In this document: piece after piece, positions 8,438 through 18,042 of the stretch
How positions within the stretch are numbered: the stretch's first letter is position 1
Layout of the letters: each line of letters opens with the position of its first letter
Source: DAOUEX01 sp034430235
Lineage (GTDB): Bacteria; Chloroflexota; Anaerolineae; UBA2200
DNA length: 47,614 bases
Direction of reading: 5' to 3'
NCBI GenBank assembly: GCA_964478075.1
Contig: CAYZGO010000024.1
Coordinates: 1-47,614, forward strand
Translations under genes and position numbers: made by a program
Notes under the pieces: generated by a model
The model's input: only the letters and a program-made list of their open reading frames with translations
Database searches by the model: none
Told to the model about the DNA's origin: nothing

Positions 8438-8736
8438 TCAGCCATCATCTTGAGATAGTCTTGGGTTGACAGTTCCGGATAGAGTGGGGCGGTCTCCGGC
8501 AGGTAGCCCAATTGTGCCTGAACCTCACGGGTGTGGGTTAGAACGTCCAGTCCACCCATTTGAACGGTACCTTCGTCGGGTTGCAGGTAACCGGTGAGGA
8601 TCTTGATGATGGTGGTCTTGCCGGCACCATTGGGCCCAAGCAACCCGACGATCTCACCTTCAGCAATCTCAAAGCTGACCCCGCACAGTGCCTCAATGGG
8701 CCCGTACGACTTGGACAGGTTAGCGACGTGGATCAT
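8224..8736 (-). pseudogene. Chimeric frame: ABC ATPase N-terminus joined to the tail of an unknown gene
   Basis: Codons 1-102 are identical in protein sequence to the ABC ATPase at 4174-5100 (Walker A GPNGAGKTT present). After the residues MMAELR the frame passes into an unrelated tail (ALEIADWAYDRTLDKFS) that is similar to the C-terminal part of the frame at 10419-10874. The junction at about 8431 lies in a short sequence shared by the two parents (GCGCAGCTC versus GCGAAGCTC). Signature motif, Walker B and switch residues are missing, so it cannot be an active ATPase, although it retains a full promoter and ribosome site. Confidence 0.8.
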
Positions 8737-9176
8737 ACGCTGTTTCTCCTTTGGTGGCTCTATCCAGAACAGGAATATACTAGTTTCTGAGCATTTGTCA
8801 AGGGCAACGTGTTGCGCGCGAGAAGATCGTTACCAGGTGATGCAACAGATTCTTGGGAAGGGCGGTGCGGCTCTGGTAGAGTTGCTATGGGAGAGCTTTG
8901 CCGAGAGGAGCACCGATCATGGCAGGCATTGTCTATAAGGAAGCATGTGGTATGAATCCAGTTTGAGCGCATCAAATCCTGGGGCAGCTTCGTTTCTGAT
9001 CCTTTCGCTCATCGAGGCATTGCTACAACAAACTCCTTACAGAACCACCTTGTCTGGCCAGGGGTCTTGCTGTGAGGTTCCCCAGAGCCTGCTGACGTAT
9101 TCTATTGAGAACAAGTCCTGAACTACGTGCAGCCAGTAGATGCCGTTGTCAGAGAGAACTATCTCGTCCCCATTCT
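8431..9176. repeat. Direct repeat, copy 2 of a 746-bp duplication
   Basis: This is the partner of 4795-5540 (see there). In this copy the HemW-like gene is complete and the ATPase is truncated; in copy 1 the ATPase is complete and the HemW-like gene is truncated. Confidence 0.95.
8774..8801 (-). promoter_or_regulatory. Duplicated ABC-operon promoter
   Basis: It is identical to 5138-5165: TTGACA (8796-8801), 16 bases, TATATT (8774-8779). It would now transcribe the chimeric frame at 8224-8736 and continue leftward. The rest of 8737-9036 is intergenic and repeated. Confidence 0.75.
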
Positions 9177-10326
9177 GCTCTAGGAATCCGATCAGAGACA
9201 GCAGCTTCATGTGTTTTCCATACACTCGGTCGAACTCTTTGCCGAACCTTCTCTTGAAATCGCTCTTCTCGAATCTGGTCTCATAGATCCTCCAGTAGAG
9301 CCAGCCTGCCATTTGCATGTCTTCCGACAGATCGAGTGACAGCGCGATGGGTATCACGCCATTCTGCAGGGCCTTTATGTATTCGCCAACGTTGAAAGTG
9401 TTGAGGTAAAAGACGTCCCTGAGATAGGAGCCTCCGCTTGCGCCCAGGCCTATGTAGAGAGGCACTGTCACAGAACAGTACTTTGGAACGCCTGGTCTGG
9501 TAAAGGCCCACACAGAGGTTCTCTCCAAGCCCGCACTATAGAACACCCTCTCCAGCACGCCAAGCATTCTCCTTTTCTCTAAAACACCGGGGCTTTTGCA
9601 CCCCTCTTTCTGGGCGATTTGCTCCCACCTGGTGTAGGGGAACGTGAAGACGGGGTAGGCCGCAACTTGATCCACGCCCATCTCGACCAGGGCGTGGCCT
9701 GCTTGCTCTAGCTCGCTGTAGGTCTGATGGGGCAGAGCAAACAAGAGATCCGCATTGACACACTTGAACCCCTTGCTGACGGCCCGCTCGACTGCTGCTC
9801 GCACCTGGCTCACAGTGTATGGCCGTTGGAGCGTCTTGAGGTGGTGATCTTGCAGCGCTTCTACTCCGAGGCTCAGGTGCTCTACTCCCAAGGCAGCGAT
9901 GGCATTGAGGTTGTCCAAGCTCAGATCGGTTGGATGGCTTTCCATGTGTATGCCGCAGCGCATGTCAAAGGCTCCAAAGACGTGGCCAAGAATCTCCTCA
10001 AGGCCACTGTGCAGCATCGTCGTGGGTGTTCCGCCGCCAATGTAAAAAGATGTCACGGGCCTATCACCAATCAGCGCAGAGTAGATGTCAATCTCCTTTT
10101 TCACGGCACGGGTGTACATGCGTGCTGCTTCAGGATGATAGATTTCTTTGTTGTAGGGACAGTAAGGGCAGATTTGGCGGCAGAAGGGGATGTGAAGGTA
10201 GAGTCCAAACTCGTCAATGTCCTGAAAGCTGCTCTCAAGCGAAGGGATCTTTTTCTCAAGGACAACGTGGTTCGCTTTGGTCAATAGCCTTCCAAGATGG
10301 GTTCTGAGGAAGCGCTGAAACCACAT
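9037..10326 (-). CDS. Radical SAM protein, HemW/HemN-like (coproporphyrinogen III oxidase family)
   Basis: This 429-aa protein has the iron-sulfur cysteine motif CxxxCxxC at Cys49, Cys53 and Cys56 (CRQICPYC), followed by FYIGGGTPT (about 95-103), a SAM-binding hallmark of HemN/HemW proteins. The C-terminal part is HemN_C-like. Family members either oxidise coproporphyrinogen III or act as haem chaperones; the sequence alone does not decide between them, and HemW-type is slightly favoured by the short N-terminus. ATG 10326 was chosen because GGAGGG lies four bases upstream. Two partial relatives exist nearby (5401-5723 and 8075-8150), so this is the only complete member of a locally amplified gene. 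Confidence 0.8.
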   Translation of the reverse strand: MWFQRFLRTHLGRLLTKANHVVLEKKIPSLESSFQDIDEFGLYLHIPFCRQICPYCPYNKEIYHPEAARMYTRAVKKEIDIYSALIGDRPVTSFYIGGGTPTTMLHSGLEEILGHVFGAFDMRCGIHMESHPTDLSLDNLNAIAALGVEHLSLGVEALQDHHLKTLQRPYTVSQVRAAVERAVSKGFKCVNADLLFALPHQTYSELEQAGHALVEMGVDQVAAYPVFTFPYTRWEQIAQKEGCKSPGVLEKRRMLGVLERVFYSAGLERTSVWAFTRPGVPKYCSVTVPLYIGLGASGGSYLRDVFYLNTFNVGEYIKALQNGVIPIALSLDLSEDMQMAGWLYWRIYETRFEKSDFKRRFGKEFDRVYGKHMKLLSLIGFLEQNGDEIVLSDNGIYWLHVVQDLFSIEYVSRLWGTSQQDPWPDKVVL

Positions 10327-10622
10327 CAAACCCTCCGATCATGCTTTGCCAGGCACGTATCGCCGACCTTCCCGATGGGCTCTTCACTATGCACATAGCT
10401 GCTTAGAGACAAGGGGGTTCAAATTGCGTCTGTCCCGTCAGTTGACGTGAGGTAGGCCACTTCGCCGCTCCAGCCTGCCTGAAATGGGTAGTCAGGCCCG
10501 ACGTGTTGCCCGGTGTCCTCCGGCTTTGGCAGGCTGCTGAACTTGTCCAGTATACGGTCGTAGGCCCAGTCGGCAATCTCTAGCGAGCTGCACCTACCAC
10601 CTGCGCCTGCCCTCTTGCGAAG
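10282..10622. repeat. Older diverged duplication, copy B (partner 8103-8437)
   Basis: It contains the first 45 bases of the HemW-like gene, its upstream region and the 3' part of the unknown gene at 10419-10874. The 5' flank of the HemW-like gene is therefore conserved in both copies. Confidence 0.75.
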
Positions 10623-10874
10623 CTCCGCAAGGAACTGCGACAGTAGAAGGTGTGAGCCCCCACCCCGTTGAAAGACTGGACGTCCCTCAAGGAATTCCCC
10701 AAGAGCCGCACGATGGGCTTTCTCAACGGTATGGCGAAGGAGAGAAACAAAGCCTTGAGTTGCATACTGTGCGCGTTGCGCCCTCTGCCCCCGGCGTACG
10801 ATGTGCCCGCTCCCACGCCATTGGCGTGAGTCAGCTGCTGCGGTCATCTGTAGTAACACTCCTCCCTGCCGCAT
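10419..10874 (-). pseudogene. Unknown protein remnant (SLEIADWAYDR family)
   Basis: I do not recognise the family. The last roughly 60 residues (SLEIADWAYDRILDKFSSLP and on to the stop) are related to the tail of the chimeric frame at 8224-8736, which supports this part as once coding. The first half is Arg/Gly/Gln-rich and protein-like text seems to continue in another frame at about 10640-10760 (KPIVRLLGNSLRDVQSFNG), suggesting at least one frameshift. It lies upstream of the HemW-like gene on the same strand, 92 bases away. Confidence 0.45.
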
Positions 10875-11073
10875 ATTGTACCACGAATGACCATTCTCTG
10901 CATACTTGATTCCTTTCTCAGCTCGCTGGCGGATCAGGGAGTGGCTGTGGGGTCGGGAGAAGTGCAGCGTGTGCTCTTGCCCTAGCCCTGATCAGCGGGA
11001 CGTCCCATGGCCTCAACTGCTGAGCAGGGCAAGCGCGAGGGTGCCAAAGATCCCCACCCTAGCACCCAAGGGG

Positions 11074-11127
11074 AGATATCTACGAGCCATGCAAGAGCTT
11101 CTGCGACACACGGACCTGAAAACGACG
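11074..11127 (+). pseudogene. Second tyrosine-recombinase C-terminal scrap
   Basis: Eighteen residues, RYLRAMQELLRHTDLKTT, match the conserved integrase pattern (LR-x-IQELLGH-x-DLKTT) that precedes the catalytic tyrosine. The usual Tyr-Thr-His end is missing and a stop follows shortly. It differs from the scrap at 6593-6724 in sequence and strand, so two separate integrases were once here. Confidence 0.5.
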
Positions 11128-11356
11128 TTCTGTGTATGTCTAACTAGCTCAGGAAGTGGTTAGAAAGGAACTGCAAGAACACGCACTGTGACGCCCAGCC
11201 ATAGTGCATCCGACAATGCCACGTAGCCGAGTCCGGCAGTCAGAGCCCAGGACACACACAGACACTATGCATAGACAGAGATCCTGGCGCTCAACTGCAC
11301 GAGGCTTAGCAGTCTTCACATTGGACTCTGGATAGACATGCACACCGCGCCAATGT

Positions 11357-11385
11357 TTGGGTCCTGTGCGAGCTTGCAGTATAAT
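11357..11385 (+). promoter_or_regulatory. Possible promoter of the defence operon
   Basis: The -10 box is a perfect TATAAT (11380-11385) and the weak -35 is TTGGGT (11357-11362), 17 bases apart. The leader to the first ATG (11684) would be about 290 bases and would include the 20-bp palindrome. Confidence 0.45.
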
Positions 11386-11542
11386 AGGATCAGCAAATAG
11401 CGAAATCACACTGCTTCTCAGAAGCCACCGACAGCGCCACGGCGCAGTGGAGACCATAGCAGAAACTGTCCAACAGCGCAGCCCGTTCACTGCAGATCAG
11501 TGGGCAGGCTGCTGTCTTATTGGCACTTCTGGAGCACACATT

Positions 11543-11562
11543 GCCGCAGGATATCCTGCGGC
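11543..11562. promoter_or_regulatory. Perfect 20-bp palindrome, operator or hairpin
   Basis: GCCGCAGGATATCCTGCGGC reads the same on both strands. It lies 122 bases upstream of the first defence gene. No U-run follows, so a terminator is unlikely. A repressor site for the island is possible. Confidence 0.5.
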
Positions 11563-11683
11563 CTCGGGATCTTGTTGAGGCTAGAATCAAGCTGTGCGTT
11601 GGGCTTGCGAACCAAGACTGAACAAGCATCCTCATCTAGCCAGTTGCCAGCTTCCACAGGAATATCGAGGGCGGCCAAGGGCG

Positions 11684-13204
11684 ATGCAGATCGAGAGCCT
11701 GGATGACCTTCAAACTCTAGAAGATGAAATCCGCGTGCGACTCCAACAGCACAACCTTGAGTCAGTGCTTTTGGGGCTGCGACACTACGCAGAGCCTGTG
11801 GAGGCCTTCGTGATCGCCGGAACCGCTCTGTTTGCAGTGCGACACTGCACCGCAGGCCATCACACGCCTGGATCTGCCGCGCTCAGCTGGCAAGAACTGG
11901 CCCCGATCACTGGTCTGGTAGCGAGCTATCTGCTCTCACACCCCATTCAGTTTGATCAGGATGTGCGTCAGCAGTTCTACGATACGAATCCAGCCTTTCT
12001 CCTTGCGACCATTGCAGCCAGCCAGTGGCCCTACAAAGGGGATCTGTTTGGGGAACACGCTCGACCGATAATCATCTATGATGAGATCCCGAAGCAGATT
12101 GCTGGACATGCGAATGTCCCTCGCTTCGACATTGCAGGTTCCTTTCTGCGAATCAACGGAGTCTCGCTCACTGACTTCATCGATGTCGGATTCGCGGCGT
12201 ATGCTGGAACATACAGTAATCCCACTTTCTTTCGGGGTTGGTTCGACAAGGCGCGACAGCAGGGCTTGAATCTACCGCCAGACCAGGACGTACTCCAGGT
12301 TCTGCAACACCTGGCAGCAGATCCAAAGACGCTGCGGAAGGTGTGGCATAGACACAGGTGCGACGAACGTCGGTTTGCCATGTACGATCTCAACCCACTG
12401 TTCCTGTATCCCGTTGTGCGACCCTGGCGGCAGAGGAGGGTACCCCGACCCGATGACGATCGCATGATCTCCCCTCTTCCTTCCCTGATCCCGTACCGCA
12501 TGTCCACAGGCGTCTTCTATCAGCTGTTCAATGTGTATGGCGAACCCTTTGCCCAGTACTTTGGACATGTCTTCGAGGCCTATGTCGGCGAGATCCTCAA
12601 GCACAGCGTTGCCGCAGGTAGGCTAAACTCGGAGGCTGACATTCGCAGCAGATACTCTAATGGCAAGGTCCCTGACTGGGTGGTGGTCGAAGGGGCAACT
12701 GCAATCCTGATCGAGTGCAAAGCTACTCGCTTCAGCAGAGCTGCTCTGACAACAGGGTCTGCAAAGGCAATCGACGACAGCCTGAAGCAATCCTTGAAAG
12801 GTCTTCGCCAGCTTTATGAGTTCAGGGAGGCGTGCAAGGCGAAGCGGGCGGGCCTTGAGGCTTTCCACCGGTGTGGTGCATTTGAACCGGTGCTTGTTAC
12901 TCTCGAACCTCTTTATCACGCAAATCGCACTCTTTTCCGGAGCTACATCGACGGCAAGCTTGCGGAAGGCGGCACCACGAATCTGCCTTGGCTGGTCGTT
13001 ACTATGGACGAGTTGGAACGCCTCCAGCCGCACTTGGCGGCAGGCACCGGACTCGCTGAAGCAGTGACACAACTCCGTGTCGACCCATTCCTCAAGGTAC
13101 AAGCACGGCTCTACGAGCAGACCAGACTGACCTACAAGGATTCCTTCTTGTATGCAAAGGACATTGAGCTCTACAAGAGGCTTGGCATGTCCGACGGCGC
13201 ATAG
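11684..13204 (+). CDS. Putative PD-(D/E)XK nuclease-domain protein, defence-associated
   Basis: This 506-aa protein is unrecognised over its N-terminal two thirds. Near residues 331-346 it has a pattern fitting the PD-(D/E)XK nuclease fold: PDW (Asp331), a hydrophobic strand AILIECK, with Glu344 and Lys346. It has no signal peptide and no membrane segment. ATG 11684 was chosen because an AAGGGCG-type site lies just before it and the 30 codons upstream look non-coding. It is 42 bases ahead of the type III methylase gene on the same strand, so it is probably co-transcribed. It may be an extra nuclease or effector of the restriction locus; this is inference. Confidence 0.65.
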   Translation: MQIESLDDLQTLEDEIRVRLQQHNLESVLLGLRHYAEPVEAFVIAGTALFAVRHCTAGHHTPGSAALSWQELAPITGLVASYLLSHPIQFDQDVRQQFYDTNPAFLLATIAASQWPYKGDLFGEHARPIIIYDEIPKQIAGHANVPRFDIAGSFLRINGVSLTDFIDVGFAAYAGTYSNPTFFRGWFDKARQQGLNLPPDQDVLQVLQHLAADPKTLRKVWHRHRCDERRFAMYDLNPLFLYPVVRPWRQRRVPRPDDDRMISPLPSLIPYRMSTGVFYQLFNVYGEPFAQYFGHVFEAYVGEILKHSVAAGRLNSEADIRSRYSNGKVPDWVVVEGATAILIECKATRFSRAALTTGSAKAIDDSLKQSLKGLRQLYEFREACKAKRAGLEAFHRCGAFEPVLVTLEPLYHANRTLFRSYIDGKLAEGGTTNLPWLVVTMDELERLQPHLAAGTGLAEAVTQLRVDPFLKVQARLYEQTRLTYKDSFLYAKDIELYKRLGMSDGA

Positions 13205-13246
13205 CATTGCCCAGTTACGAACCTAAATGACTAATGGAGTCTGCTT

Positions 13247-15115
13247 ATGAAGACGAACCGGAAACATGAAGAAACTGTGACCAAAGAAGTCCCCGACCTG
13301 AATGATGACCGCATCTCAAGCCTGAAGCAGCTCTTCCCCGAAGCGTTCTCGGAAGGCAAGGTCGACTTCGACAAACTGCGGGCGACGCTGGGCGACGTCG
13401 TGGACGATCGCCCTGAGCGTTACTCCTTCACCTGGGCGGGCAAGCGCGATGCCATCCGCCTGCTGCAGACGCCGAGCCGCGCCACGCTGGTCCCCTGCCC
13501 TGAGGAATCGCTCGATTGGGACACGACTCACAACGTGTTCATAAAGGGCGAGAACCTTGAAGTGCTCAAGTTGCTGTACAAGTCCTACTTCGGCCGGGTG
13601 AAGATGATCTACATCGACCCGCCGTACAATACTGGCAACGACTTCATCTACCCCGACGACTACAAGGATCCACTCGACACCTACCTGCGGCTCACGGAGC
13701 AACAGGACGAAGCGGGCAACCTGCTCACCAGCAACCCCGAGACCAGCGGCCGCTACCACTCCGCGTGGCTCTCCATGATGTACCCGAGGCTGTCTGTCGC
13801 CCGGCAACTGCTGCGGGAGGACGGGATCATATTCGTGAGTATTGACGACCACGAAGTGCACAACCTCCGCCTGCTAATGAATGAGATATTTGGGGAGGAG
13901 AACTTCGTTGCCAATGTCGTCTGGCAGAAGCGTACGTCCCCCGATTCGCGCGCTACTCTTGGCCCAGCTCACGATTCGATACTCACGTATGCACGCTCTC
14001 TCGAACACCTCAAGCAGGTCTTTGGACGCCTTCCACTCACCGACCAGCGAACCGCCGCGTACACGAATCCCGACAACGACCCCAGGGGTCGTTGGGCGTC
14101 TGTCGACCTGACCGGACAGACCGGTCATGCCACACCGAGTCAGTTCTACGAGGTTATCACGGCAGGAGGTGCGAAGTACAGCCCACCCCCAGGCCGATGC
14201 TGGGCGATCTCGCAGAGACGGTTCGAGGATTTGCGAAACGATGGGAGAATCTGGTTCGGGAGTGACGGGAACGCTCGTCCTCGACTCAAGAAGTTCCTAT
14301 CGGAGGCAGAGGGAATGGCTTCGTGGACATGGTGGCCGCATGAGGAGGTAGGACATAACCAAGAGGCGACAAAGGAACTCAACGATCTTCTCGGTGTATC
14401 TGATGTTTTTGAGACCGCCAAGCCAACTCGCCTTGTGAAGCGCATGGTGCAGCTGTCAACTGATCCCGACGATGAAATCGTACTCGATTTCTTCGCAGGC
14501 TCCTGCACTACTGCCCAGGCTGCCGTGGAAATCAATCGCGAAGATGGCGGCCATCGCCGTTTCATAATGGTACAGCTGCCAGAACCGACTGGCAGAGATG
14601 ATTTCTCGACTATCGCAGATATGGGCATGGAGCGCATCCGGCGCGCCGTGGCGCGGATGAAGGGCGAGGACGAGGGCCAACTCTCGCTGCCAAACAAGAC
14701 AGACGAGGACCTGGGCTTCCGGGTCTTCAAGCTGGCCGGATCGAATTACCGTCGCTGGGAGGGTGTAGCGCAGGACACACCCACGGCCTACACCGAGCAG
14801 ATGGAATTGTTCGCCGATCCCCTCGTGGAGGGATGGGAGCCGCTGCCCGTCATTTTGGAAGTGGCGTTGAAGGAGGGTTTCGGGCTTAATAGCCGCATCG
14901 AGCGTGTGGAGTCCGTTGAGCCGAACGCTGTTTACGAAGTCACCGATCCTGATAAAGACCAGTCTTTCTACATCTGCCTGGACGACCAGGTTCGCCTGGA
15001 CAGCCTTCGTCCACCGCCACTGAATGAGGAGACGCTGTTTGTGTGTCGTGACGCAGCGCTCGACGATGAGACGGCAGCCAACCTGGCGCTGCAGTGCCGA
15101 CTGAAGACGATCTGA
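13247..15115 (+). CDS. mod: Type III restriction-modification system, DNA methyltransferase subunit Mod
   Basis: This 622-aa enzyme methylates adenine in the recognition sequence and supplies sequence recognition for the complex. The beta-class motif order is present: catalytic DPPY at 124-127 (DPPYNTG), a target-recognition region at about 170-390, then the SAM-binding motif FAGSC at 416-420. The last residue of that motif is Cys instead of the more usual Gly. GGAG lies eight bases before ATG 13247. Res follows one base after the stop (TGAG ATG), a standard mod-res arrangement. No poly-tract typical of phase-variable mod genes was noticed. Confidence 0.92.
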   Translation: MKTNRKHEETVTKEVPDLNDDRISSLKQLFPEAFSEGKVDFDKLRATLGDVVDDRPERYSFTWAGKRDAIRLLQTPSRATLVPCPEESLDWDTTHNVFIKGENLEVLKLLYKSYFGRVKMIYIDPPYNTGNDFIYPDDYKDPLDTYLRLTEQQDEAGNLLTSNPETSGRYHSAWLSMMYPRLSVARQLLREDGIIFVSIDDHEVHNLRLLMNEIFGEENFVANVVWQKRTSPDSRATLGPAHDSILTYARSLEHLKQVFGRLPLTDQRTAAYTNPDNDPRGRWASVDLTGQTGHATPSQFYEVITAGGAKYSPPPGRCWAISQRRFEDLRNDGRIWFGSDGNARPRLKKFLSEAEGMASWTWWPHEEVGHNQEATKELNDLLGVSDVFETAKPTRLVKRMVQLSTDPDDEIVLDFFAGSCTTAQAAVEINREDGGHRRFIMVQLPEPTGRDDFSTIADMGMERIRRAVARMKGEDEGQLSLPNKTDEDLGFRVFKLAGSNYRRWEGVAQDTPTAYTEQMELFADPLVEGWEPLPVILEVALKEGFGLNSRIERVESVEPNAVYEVTDPDKDQSFYICLDDQVRLDSLRPPPLNEETLFVCRDAALDDETAANLALQCRLKTI

Positions 15116-15116
15116 G

Positions 15117-17918
15117 ATGCCGCTGGAATTCAAGTTCGATCCCAACCAGGAGTTTCAACTCGACGCCATCGCGGCCATCACTGATCTGTTCGAGGGCCAG
15201 CCGCGCATCGAGACGGACCTGCAGTTTGCCTTGGGTGCTTCGATCTTCGCCACGGTGCCCAACGGCCTTGACCTGGCAGAGGCCGACCTGGTAGCCAATC
15301 TGCAGGGCGTGCAGAAGCGCAATGGGATCGTGCCTGACGAGGACCTGCGCTGCGTCGAGGAGGCCATCGACACCGGGAATGGGCCGGAAAAGGCTCACTT
15401 CTACAACTTTTCCGTGGAGATGGAGACGGGCACCGGCAAGACCTACGTCTACCTGCGCACGGTGCTCGAGCTGCACCAGCGCTACCGCTTCCGCAAGTTC
15501 ATCGTAGTGGTCCCCTCCATCGCCATCCGCGAGGGCGTGCTCAAAACGCTGCAGATCACCGAGAAGCACTTTCAGGCCTTGTACCACAACCTTCCCTACC
15601 GTTACTACGTCTACGACTCGGCCAACCTGGCCCACATCCGGCAGTTCGCCCTGGCTGATGATGTGGAGATCATGGTCATGACGCTGGCCTCCTTCAACAA
15701 GGACGCCAACGTCATCCGCCAGACCACAGACCGCCTGCAAGGCGCTACGCCCATCCACATGGTGCAGGCAACGCGTCCCATTCTGATCCTCGATGAGCCC
15801 CAGAACATGGAAAGCGACATCAGCCGCGCAGCGCTGGCCTCGCTCAAACCCCTGTTCGCCCTGCGCTACAGCGCCACCCACCGTGACCCGTACAATCTGG
15901 TCTATCGCCTGACGCCGTACGAAGCATACCGGCAGGGGCTGGTCAAACGCATTGAAGTGGCCTCTGTCGTGCGGGAGGACGCTTTCCTGCAGCCATACAT
16001 CGGCTTGCGGAGCATCAAGACGCAGAAGAAAACCATCACTGGTCGAGTGACAGTGCACGCCCTCCAGAAAGATGGGACAGTGAGCGAGCGTACGATGACG
16101 GTGCGGCCAGGCGATTCCCTGGAGCAGAAGACCCGGCGCAGTGAGTACGCGGGTTACGAGATTGAGGAGATCAATCCCGCTGGGCAGTTCGTTCGATTCG
16201 CTAATAGTCAGGAGATTGTGGTGGGGCACGAGTTGGGTGCTGACAAGGACGCGATCTTTGATGCACAGATCCGCTACACCATCGAAGAGCACATGCGCAA
16301 ACAAGTCCGTCTGCGTGATCGCGGGATCAAAGTGCTGTCTTTGTTCTTCATCGACCGCGTCGACAACTATGCACAAGAAGATGGCTTGATCCGCCAACAG
16401 TTCGACCGCGCCTTCAACGAGATCAAACAACGGTTCCCCGGCTGGCGCGCCAAAGACCCTGAAGAAGTGCAGGGGGCCTATTTCGCCCAACGGCGCACAC
16501 GCAGCGGGGAAATCATCTTGGAGGACAGCAAGACGGGCGAAGCCCAGAGGGACCAGGAAGCTTATGACTTGATCATGAAGGATAAGGAGCGGCTGCTTTC
16601 CTTTGAGGTACCGCTCGCCTTCATCTTCTCCCACTCCGCGCTGCGCGAAGGGTGGGACAATCCCAACGTATCCCAGATCTGCACACTCAACCAAACCGTG
16701 TCCGAGATCAAGAAGCGACAAGAGATCGGACGCGGCGTTCGGCTGGTAGTAGATCAGACGGGACAACGTGTTCACGACGAGCGCGTCAACATCCTGACCG
16801 TCGTGGCCAACGAGAGCTACGAACGCTTTGTGGCCCAACTGCAGGACGAACTGGCATTCGAGTATCGCGCGGCTATTGAAGCACGGTACGGCAAACCAAT
16901 CGACAATCTGACGCCGGAGGAGCGCCGCAGGGTGCTAGAGGAATACGGGGAGGGCATCCTGGCGCCCAAGCCAGCCAACGCCCGAAAACGTGCCATTTCG
17001 CGCCTGCGCAAGCACTACACGCTCAAGCCTGAGTTCAAGGAGCTGTGGGAGAAGATCAAGCACAAGACGCGCTACTTGGTGCGCATCGACTCAGGCAAGC
17101 TGGTCGCGGACGTCGTCGGCGGGCTGCACGGAGTTCACATCAAGCCACCGCGCGTCGCGGTGACCAAGGCCCGCGTGGACGTCAGCGACGCCAATGTCTT
17201 CGAGGCCCTGCAGATGAGTGGTGCCAAGACAATCGTGGATTTGGCGGGGCGTTATCCTTTGCCTAACGTCGTTGAGATCATGACCGGTCTGATGGAACAC
17301 ACCGCTCCACCGATGCGCCTCACCCGCAGTACGCTGTTGGAGATCATTCGTCGTGCCCCGCCTAGTTGCCAGCAAGCGATCGTGCACAACCCCACCGAAT
17401 TCGCCACCGAAGCAGTGCGCATTATTAAAGGCAAACTTGCGACTCAGCTCGTCGACGGCATCCAATATGAGAAGATCAATGAATGGTACGAAATGACCCA
17501 GTTCGAGATCGAGTTCGAGGGCTGGGAGGATCATCTGGTTCCAAGTCAGGGCTTTGATGGAAGCGCCGGGACTTCGCTCTATGATCAGGTGCCGGTGGAT
17601 TCTGAGATTGAGCGACAGTTCGTGAAGGACCTAGAGCGGCGCGATGACGTGCGGCTCTACATCAAGCTGCCCGGCTGGTTCACGGTGCCCACGCCGATTG
17701 GCGCCTACAACCCGGATTGGGCCATCGTCTTGGATGACCCCGAGGGCGAGCCTGATGGCAAACCACTCCTCTATCTGGTACGCGAGACAAAGGGCACCAG
17801 AGATCGCAGCCAACTCCGCCTCGACGAAGCGCGTAGGATCCATTGCGGCGAGCAGCACTTTGCGGGGGCGCTAAACGTCGACTACGATGTCGTCACATCT
17901 GCTCGTGACCTGCCGTAG
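15117..17918 (+). CDS. res: Type III restriction-modification system, restriction subunit Res
   Basis: This 933-aa helicase-nuclease translocates on or switches along DNA and cuts when two unmethylated sites are found in the proper orientation. It shows Walker A GTGKT (105-109), motif II DEPQ (226-229), which is characteristic of type III Res, motif VI QEIGRGVRL, and a C-terminal PD-(D/E)XK nuclease (NPDW with Asp867, ETK with Glu890 and Lys892). All key residues are present, so the system looks functional. It is translated with Mod from one message. Confidence 0.92.
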   Translation: MPLEFKFDPNQEFQLDAIAAITDLFEGQPRIETDLQFALGASIFATVPNGLDLAEADLVANLQGVQKRNGIVPDEDLRCVEEAIDTGNGPEKAHFYNFSVEMETGTGKTYVYLRTVLELHQRYRFRKFIVVVPSIAIREGVLKTLQITEKHFQALYHNLPYRYYVYDSANLAHIRQFALADDVEIMVMTLASFNKDANVIRQTTDRLQGATPIHMVQATRPILILDEPQNMESDISRAALASLKPLFALRYSATHRDPYNLVYRLTPYEAYRQGLVKRIEVASVVREDAFLQPYIGLRSIKTQKKTITGRVTVHALQKDGTVSERTMTVRPGDSLEQKTRRSEYAGYEIEEINPAGQFVRFANSQEIVVGHELGADKDAIFDAQIRYTIEEHMRKQVRLRDRGIKVLSLFFIDRVDNYAQEDGLIRQQFDRAFNEIKQRFPGWRAKDPEEVQGAYFAQRRTRSGEIILEDSKTGEAQRDQEAYDLIMKDKERLLSFEVPLAFIFSHSALREGWDNPNVSQICTLNQTVSEIKKRQEIGRGVRLVVDQTGQRVHDERVNILTVVANESYERFVAQLQDELAFEYRAAIEARYGKPIDNLTPEERRRVLEEYGEGILAPKPANARKRAISRLRKHYTLKPEFKELWEKIKHKTRYLVRIDSGKLVADVVGGLHGVHIKPPRVAVTKARVDVSDANVFEALQMSGAKTIVDLAGRYPLPNVVEIMTGLMEHTAPPMRLTRSTLLEIIRRAPPSCQQAIVHNPTEFATEAVRIIKGKLATQLVDGIQYEKINEWYEMTQFEIEFEGWEDHLVPSQGFDGSAGTSLYDQVPVDSEIERQFVKDLERRDDVRLYIKLPGWFTVPTPIGAYNPDWAIVLDDPEGEPDGKPLLYLVRETKGTRDRSQLRLDEARRIHCGEQHFAGALNVDYDVVTSARDLP

Positions 17919-18042
17919 CCGAGAGGCCGATCTGCTGGGGCCCTCGGTCACTGACCAGACCGACTGAAGGTTCAGTACCTGCAGCTACCGTCTTGTACCT
18001 GTCCATCGCCCAGATCAGAGCCATGGGAATAGGAGCAGTGTC

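Larger units (their letters stand above)
11128..11683. other. Non-coding upstream region of the defence island
   Basis: No credible gene. A possible promoter lies at 11357-11385 and a perfect 20-bp palindrome at 11543-11562 (listed separately). Confidence 0.5.

Noticed and set aside
9727..10287. 186-codon plus-strand frame
   Set aside because: It is antisense to the radical SAM gene, whose cluster motif and GGGTPT are clear.
14940..16838. Very long open frame (632 codons) on the minus strand
   Set aside because: It is antisense to the mod and res genes, which carry all expected motifs. Its translation has no domain and reflects the codon bias of the true strand.
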